Source of the DNA: Phycisphaeraceae bacterium
GTDB lineage: Bacteria > Planctomycetota > Phycisphaerae > Phycisphaerales > Zrk34
Assembly (NCBI GenBank): GCA_028281485.1
Contig: JANQJT010000227.1
Coordinates: 1-8,112 of the forward strand
Direction of reading: 5' to 3'
DNA: 8,112 bases
The position numbers and the translations under genes are program-made. The stretch's first letter is position 1; every line of letters begins with the position of its first letter. The notes beneath the pieces are model-generated. The model saw only the letters and a program-made list of their open reading frames with translations. It had not been told where the DNA came from and searched no databases. Shown here one piece after another: positions 5,886 through 8,112 of the stretch.

Positions 5886-5916
5886 CGGGATCGGGTGCGT
5901 TAAACACCCGATCCCG
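5886..5916 (-). terminator. Terminator of the third PEP-CTERM gene
   Basis: CGGGATCGGGTG (5886-5897) is exactly complementary to 5905-5916, making a 12-bp GC-rich stem with a 7-nt loop. On the minus strand it is followed by CTTTCTTTGG and lies 56 nt after the stop at 5973. Its sequence differs from the two other PEP-CTERM terminators. On the plus strand the stem can extend to about 15 pairs, but no plus gene needs it. Confidence 0.85.
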
Positions 5917-5972
5917 TTTCGTGTTTAGCTTAGGCGTTCATCACTGCACTTGAACGCTTGAACTGTCCGAGC

Positions 5973-6608
5973 TCACTTGCGACGACGGATCATCGCCAAG
6001 CCGCCGAGGCCGAGGAGGGCCAGGCTGGCGGGCTCGGGGGTGTTGATGTAGTTCACGGAATCAGGCGAGATGGGGGTATCGCCTGCAGCGTTGAGCAGCA
6101 GCTGACCACCAGCGGTATCGCCGGGGCCGATCTCCGGCACACCGAGCAGCGGGTTGAACGTACCCGAACCGATCAGCAGGGAGCTGCCCCAAGAGGGCTG
6201 ACGAAGCGTGCCGCCGAGGTAGTTGATGCCTTCAGAGGTGAAGTCGCTGGCGACTTGGCCAAAGCCGGTGATCAGGTTGACGCCGCCGGGCAAGTTCTGA
6301 CCGTTGAACAGCAGGATGGTGCTCGTCTCAGCCAGGGGTTCCTTGAAGCCGGCAGGCGAGAAGCTGGTGTCGGCCTGCATGAAGGGCGATTCGTCGGTGA
6401 CGCTCGTGACGATGCCAGCAGCACTGACGATGTCAACCGAGAAGTTCAGCAGACCACCGCTGGTGCCACCGAGGACATCAGCAAAGATCTGGAAAGTGCC
6501 GGTATTCGTATCGTACACGTTGGTGTAGACGATGCTATCGGCGTTCACGCCCATGGTGATACCAAGGACGGCGACAAGGCCAAAAACTGTTTTGCGAATG
6601 CTAAGCAC
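5973..6608 (-). CDS. Secreted PEP-CTERM protein, paralog B (211 aa)
   Basis: A signal peptide covers 1-23 (IRKTVFGLVAVLGITMGVNA, likely cleavage VNA/DS). The body is beta-rich with many Gly, Ser and Thr. The C-terminal PEP-CTERM tag has PEP at 191-193, ASLALLGLGGLAMI, then RRRK, as expected for exosortase-processed proteins. It aligns with the protein at 3934-4611: GTFQIFADVLGG/GTFDIWVKVIG, DESPFMQ/HESPFMQ, TGFGQ/GGYGQ, IGSGTF/IASGTF. The family has no function I can assign; structural surface or matrix proteins are a guess. The start is GTG at 6608 with AGGAAAGGAAGAG just upstream, the same style of ribosome binding site as paralog A. It is transcribed alone: a spacer with a promoter candidate lies upstream and a 12-bp-stem terminator downstream. 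Confidence 0.92.
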   Translation of the reverse strand: MLSIRKTVFGLVAVLGITMGVNADSIVYTNVYDTNTGTFQIFADVLGGTSGGLLNFSVDIVSAAGIVTSVTDESPFMQADTSFSPAGFKEPLAETSTILLFNGQNLPGGVNLITGFGQVASDFTSEGINYLGGTLRQPSWGSSLLIGSGTFNPLLGVPEIGPGDTAGGQLLLNAAGDTPISPDSVNYINTPEPASLALLGLGGLAMIRRRK

Positions 6609-6954
6609 GATTCTCTTCCTTTCCTCATTAAGAGAGTAGAGTGCAGTTGTTCATCCGTTGGGAAACAATCTCCCAGACTCCATATACCTTTTGACAGTCA
6701 AATACTATCACATGAATTGAGGGATGAGAAATTAAAGTACATAAATATCCAACGACCTGTAAGCCAATTTGACACAAGAGTTTATGGGGATTTTTTGAGG
6801 CTTGGTGGTTTGAAGGGGCGTATGGAGGCCGGCTTTGGGGGCATTTGATAGGTTTATGTATGGGTTTGTGTGCGGTGGAATAGCGCGTTTTCGTGTTGTT
6901 CTGCCGGTTGTGATGGTTGCCCCGGATGCGTGTGCTGTTGACCCGATTTCCAAA
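6609..6954. other. Gene-free, comparatively AT-rich spacer (346 nt)
   Basis: I see no credible gene here on either strand. Bases 6640-6790 are clearly AT-richer than the surrounding coding DNA and contain the promoter candidate for the gene at 5973-6608. Bases 6800-6950 on the plus strand are rich in G and T (GGTTTATGTATGGGTTTGTG), with no stable hairpin or repeat array. A minus-strand open frame running through it begins inside tRNA-Thr and ignores coding signals. Confidence 0.6.
6702..6730 (-). promoter_or_regulatory. Extended -10 promoter candidate for paralog B
   Basis: On the minus strand TTCTCA (6730-6725) is 17 nt from TAGTAT (6707-6702), which is preceded by TGA to make an extended -10 (TGnTAGTAT). 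The predicted start lies near 6695, leaving a leader of about 87 nt. A perfect palindrome TTTGAC-A-GTCAAA (6690-6702) overlaps the start-site region and could be an operator. Confidence 0.4.
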
Positions 6955-7027
6955 GCCACCGATGGGATTCGAACCCATGACCTGTGCTTTACGAAAGCAC
7001 CGCTCTGACCAGCTGAGCTACGGTGGC
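6955..7027 (-). tRNA. tRNA-Thr (anticodon CGT)
   Basis: The 73-nt minus-strand sequence folds into a complete cloverleaf. The acceptor stem GCCACCG pairs fully with CGGTGGC, the D arm is GCTC/GAGC, and the anticodon stem GTGCT/AGCAC encloses TTCGTAA. The T arm is ATGGG-TTCGAAT-CCCAT. Anticodon CGT reads the threonine codon ACG, frequent in GC-rich genomes. CCA is not encoded (TTTGG follows), so it must be added after transcription. No clear terminator is seen downstream. Confidence 0.97.
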
Positions 7028-7030
7028 GTA

Positions 7031-7083
7031 ATCGCGGGATTCTAACGCCCGCAATACCTCTCTACAACCACTCGGCCAACGCG
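7031..7083 (-). pseudogene. tRNA-like relic resembling tRNA-Ser/Leu
   Basis: Read on the minus strand, just 5' of tRNA-Thr, there is GTTGGCCGAGTGGTTGTAGAG, very like the D arm of class II tRNAs (Ser/Leu). It is followed by GCGGG...TTAGAAT-CCCGC (7052-7034), like a T arm with TTAGAAT instead of TTCGAAT and two extra loop bases. The anticodon arm and variable arm are missing (only about 6 nt between the two parts), and no matching acceptor stem is found. It is best read as a deleted, decayed tRNA gene. Confidence 0.45.
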
Positions 7084-7124
7084 AAACACAACCTTAGCGC
7101 TTCGCCACTTCCTTAATGTAAGGA

Positions 7125-7682
7125 TCACAAGCCGAACCGCGCCAGTTCCTGGTACACCGCGCCGGTGGGTTCGAGGATCGATTGCAGCAAGACCAACTCG
7201 CCGACCGGCAGCGAGATCGAATCGATCGCCTCATCGGGCAGGCGGAAGTCGCGCGGCGGTCGCCGACGCGCGTTGAATCGGCCCAGCGTGACGTGCGGCC
7301 GATACACACGCCCCTCGCGTGGCAGGCCCGCGTCCTCGGCTGCCATCTCTGCCAGTTCGTGGATCGTCGTAATCGGCTCGGTCCGCTCAAAGCCCATCGC
7401 CACCACGCGCGGCCGGCGCTCATTGGGTATCGCCTCGAAACCCGTGCTGGTCAGTTCGCACGCCGACGCGTCAGCCAGCGCATCGGGCAGCGCCTCGATC
7501 AGCCGCGCGACCTCATCGGGCAGGCAATCCCCCAGGAACTTGACAGTCAGGTGCAGGTTCTCAGCGGGTGTGCGACGCATCGGCTCGGCATCGATTAAGT
7601 GAGCCGCGTCGATCAGGTCGGCGCGGGCCGCGTCGTCGGGTTCGATCGCGAGGAAGCAGCGGATGGTCGGGCCGGTCGACAT
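7125..7682 (-). CDS. thpR: RNA 2',3'-cyclic phosphodiesterase (2'-5' RNA ligase family)
   Basis: The 185-residue protein has the normal length and both catalytic HxTx motifs of the 2H phosphoesterase fold: H44-LTV in ENLHLTVKFLG and H130-VTL in YRPHVTLGRF. The N-terminal RCFLAIEP strand and the C-terminal LLQSILEPTGAVYQEL stretch (usual L.S.L.p.G..Y..L) are also typical. Members open 2',3'-cyclic phosphates to 2'-phosphates and can join tRNA half molecules in vitro; the biological substrate is uncertain. It has no signal peptide and should be cytoplasmic. ATG 7682 lies 3 nt after the TAA of the upstream sugar kinase gene with no clear Shine-Dalgarno, so translational coupling is likely. A short CCTTA-ATG-TAAGG inverted repeat (7111-7123) just beyond its stop is too weak to call a terminator. 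Confidence 0.93.
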   Translation of the reverse strand: MSTGPTIRCFLAIEPDDAARADLIDAAHLIDAEPMRRTPAENLHLTVKFLGDCLPDEVARLIEALPDALADASACELTSTGFEAIPNERRPRVVAMGFERTEPITTIHELAEMAAEDAGLPREGRVYRPHVTLGRFNARRRPPRDFRLPDEAIDSISLPVGELVLLQSILEPTGAVYQELARFGL

Positions 7683-7685
7683 GGT

Positions 7686-8112
7686 TTAGCCGGCGAAGGA
7701 AACCGCCTCGGTGAACTCGGCCAGGCGGGCGTCGATGTCGCTGCGCGAGATCTGCTTGAGGCGTTCGAGGCTGAACGACTCGATGTTGTAGCTAGCGACC
7801 ATCGTGCCGTAGGCCAGCGACCGCTTGATCGCGGCCAGGTCGGTTCTGTCGACCTCGGCCAGGTACCCCATCATGCCGCCGGCGAAGCTGTCGCCTGCGC
7901 CGGTGGGATCGATCACGTCGGTCGCGGGGTAGGCCGGCAGGACGCCGAGGCCATCGGCGTGACGGATCATGCAGCCGTGCGCGCCCTTCTTGACGACGAC
8001 AAACCTCGGGCCGAGCTCGAGGATCTTCGCCGACGCGGTGACGACGTTGGCTTCGCCGGTGAGCAGCTCGGCCTCGGAGTCGTTGAGCACCAGGCCGTCG
8101 ATCTGTTTCAGC
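7686..8112 (-). CDS. PfkB-family carbohydrate/nucleoside kinase, C-terminal part
   Basis: The frame is open to the window edge, so the 5' part is missing; 141 residues are visible. They show DGLVLNDSEAELLTGE (the PfkB asparagine/glutamate region), VVVKKGAHGCMI, and the C-terminal PfkB signature DPTGAGDSFAGG, in which GAGD forms the anion hole and its Asp is the catalytic base. PfkB kinases phosphorylate sugars or nucleosides with ATP. The fragment resembles ribokinase/adenosine-kinase-like members, but the substrate-binding N-terminal half is outside the window, so substrate is not assigned. A GTG at 8090 is internal to the conserved LVLNDSE strand and is not the start. It lies 3 nt upstream of thpR in the same orientation, forming an apparent operon. 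Confidence 0.9.
   Translation of the reverse strand, partial: LKQIDGLVLNDSEAELLTGEANVVTASAKILELGPRFVVVKKGAHGCMIRHADGLGVLPAYPATDVIDPTGAGDSFAGGMMGYLAEVDRTDLAAIKRSLAYGTMVASYNIESFSLERLKQISRSDIDARLAEFTEAVSFAG

Noticed and set aside
6691..6713. Perfect TTGACA on the plus strand as a promoter
   Set aside because: No -10 box occurs at the proper distance and there is no plus-strand gene downstream; the bases are part of the palindrome at 6690-6702.
5958..6848. A 296-codon plus-strand open frame
   Set aside because: It is antisense to the well-supported PEP-CTERM gene at 5973-6608 and runs on into the AT-rich spacer; its translation has no family likeness and no ribosome binding site.
6628..6978. 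A minus-strand open frame beginning MGSNPIGG
   Set aside because: It starts inside the T arm of tRNA-Thr (a classic artefact) and crosses the non-coding spacer.
7111..7123. CCTTA-ATG-TAAGG inverted repeat after thpR as a terminator
   Set aside because: The stem is only 5 bp, AT-rich and lacks a U-tract.
1..8112. CRISPR arrays, insertion sequences, phage or defence genes
   Set aside because: No regularly spaced direct repeats, no transposase, integrase or nuclease motifs, and no terminal inverted repeats with target duplications were seen.

Overview
The window looks like chromosomal DNA of a GC-rich planctomycete, most likely from the class Phycisphaerae. Three predicted secreted proteins end in PEP-CTERM sorting tags (PEP, hydrophobic segment, RRRR/RRRK tail). 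One of them also carries a dockerin-type calcium-binding repeat pair, a combination common in planctomycetes. The S1-like tail, a stand-alone AmrS radical SAM enzyme and a cytidylate-kinase-like protein fit that assignment. The lineage call is inference from gene content, not from a marker phylogeny.

Layout, left to right. Plus strand, 1-2339: the 3' end of an S1-domain protein (probably ribosomal protein S1), a rhodanese-domain protein 6 nt downstream, a small unrecognised 105-residue protein with its own -10 box, and amrS (radical SAM enzyme of the AmmeMemoRadiSam group). A strong bidirectional hairpin (2387-2417) separates amrS from the convergent efp gene (elongation factor P, minus strand, TTG start at 3002). 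The 162-nt efp/kinase spacer is divergent and holds an inverted repeat and promoter-like boxes for both sides. The plus-strand gene at 3165-3866 is a cytidylate-kinase-like protein.

Minus strand, 3934-6608: three consecutive PEP-CTERM genes, each followed by its own hairpin terminator, so they look like separate transcription units. The first and third are diverged paralogs of a family I do not recognise. The middle one has an unrelated body plus a dockerin pair. The first and second nevertheless share a near-identical 3' block: PEP-CTERM codons, a 38-39 nt trailer and the same terminator stem. This is the most interesting local pattern.

Right end, 6609-8112: a gene-free, comparatively AT-rich spacer, tRNA-Thr(CGT), a tRNA-like relic beside it, then (minus strand) thpR (RNA 2',3'-cyclic phosphodiesterase) 3 nt downstream of a PfkB-family sugar kinase whose 5' part lies outside the window.

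The window is mostly housekeeping genes plus a small secreted-protein cluster. I see no CRISPR array, transposase, phage gene, toxin-antitoxin pair or defence system. Nothing here convincingly amounts to a new multi-gene system; the best candidates for follow-up are the shared 3' cassette, the paralogous secreted family, the small unknown protein and the tRNA relic.
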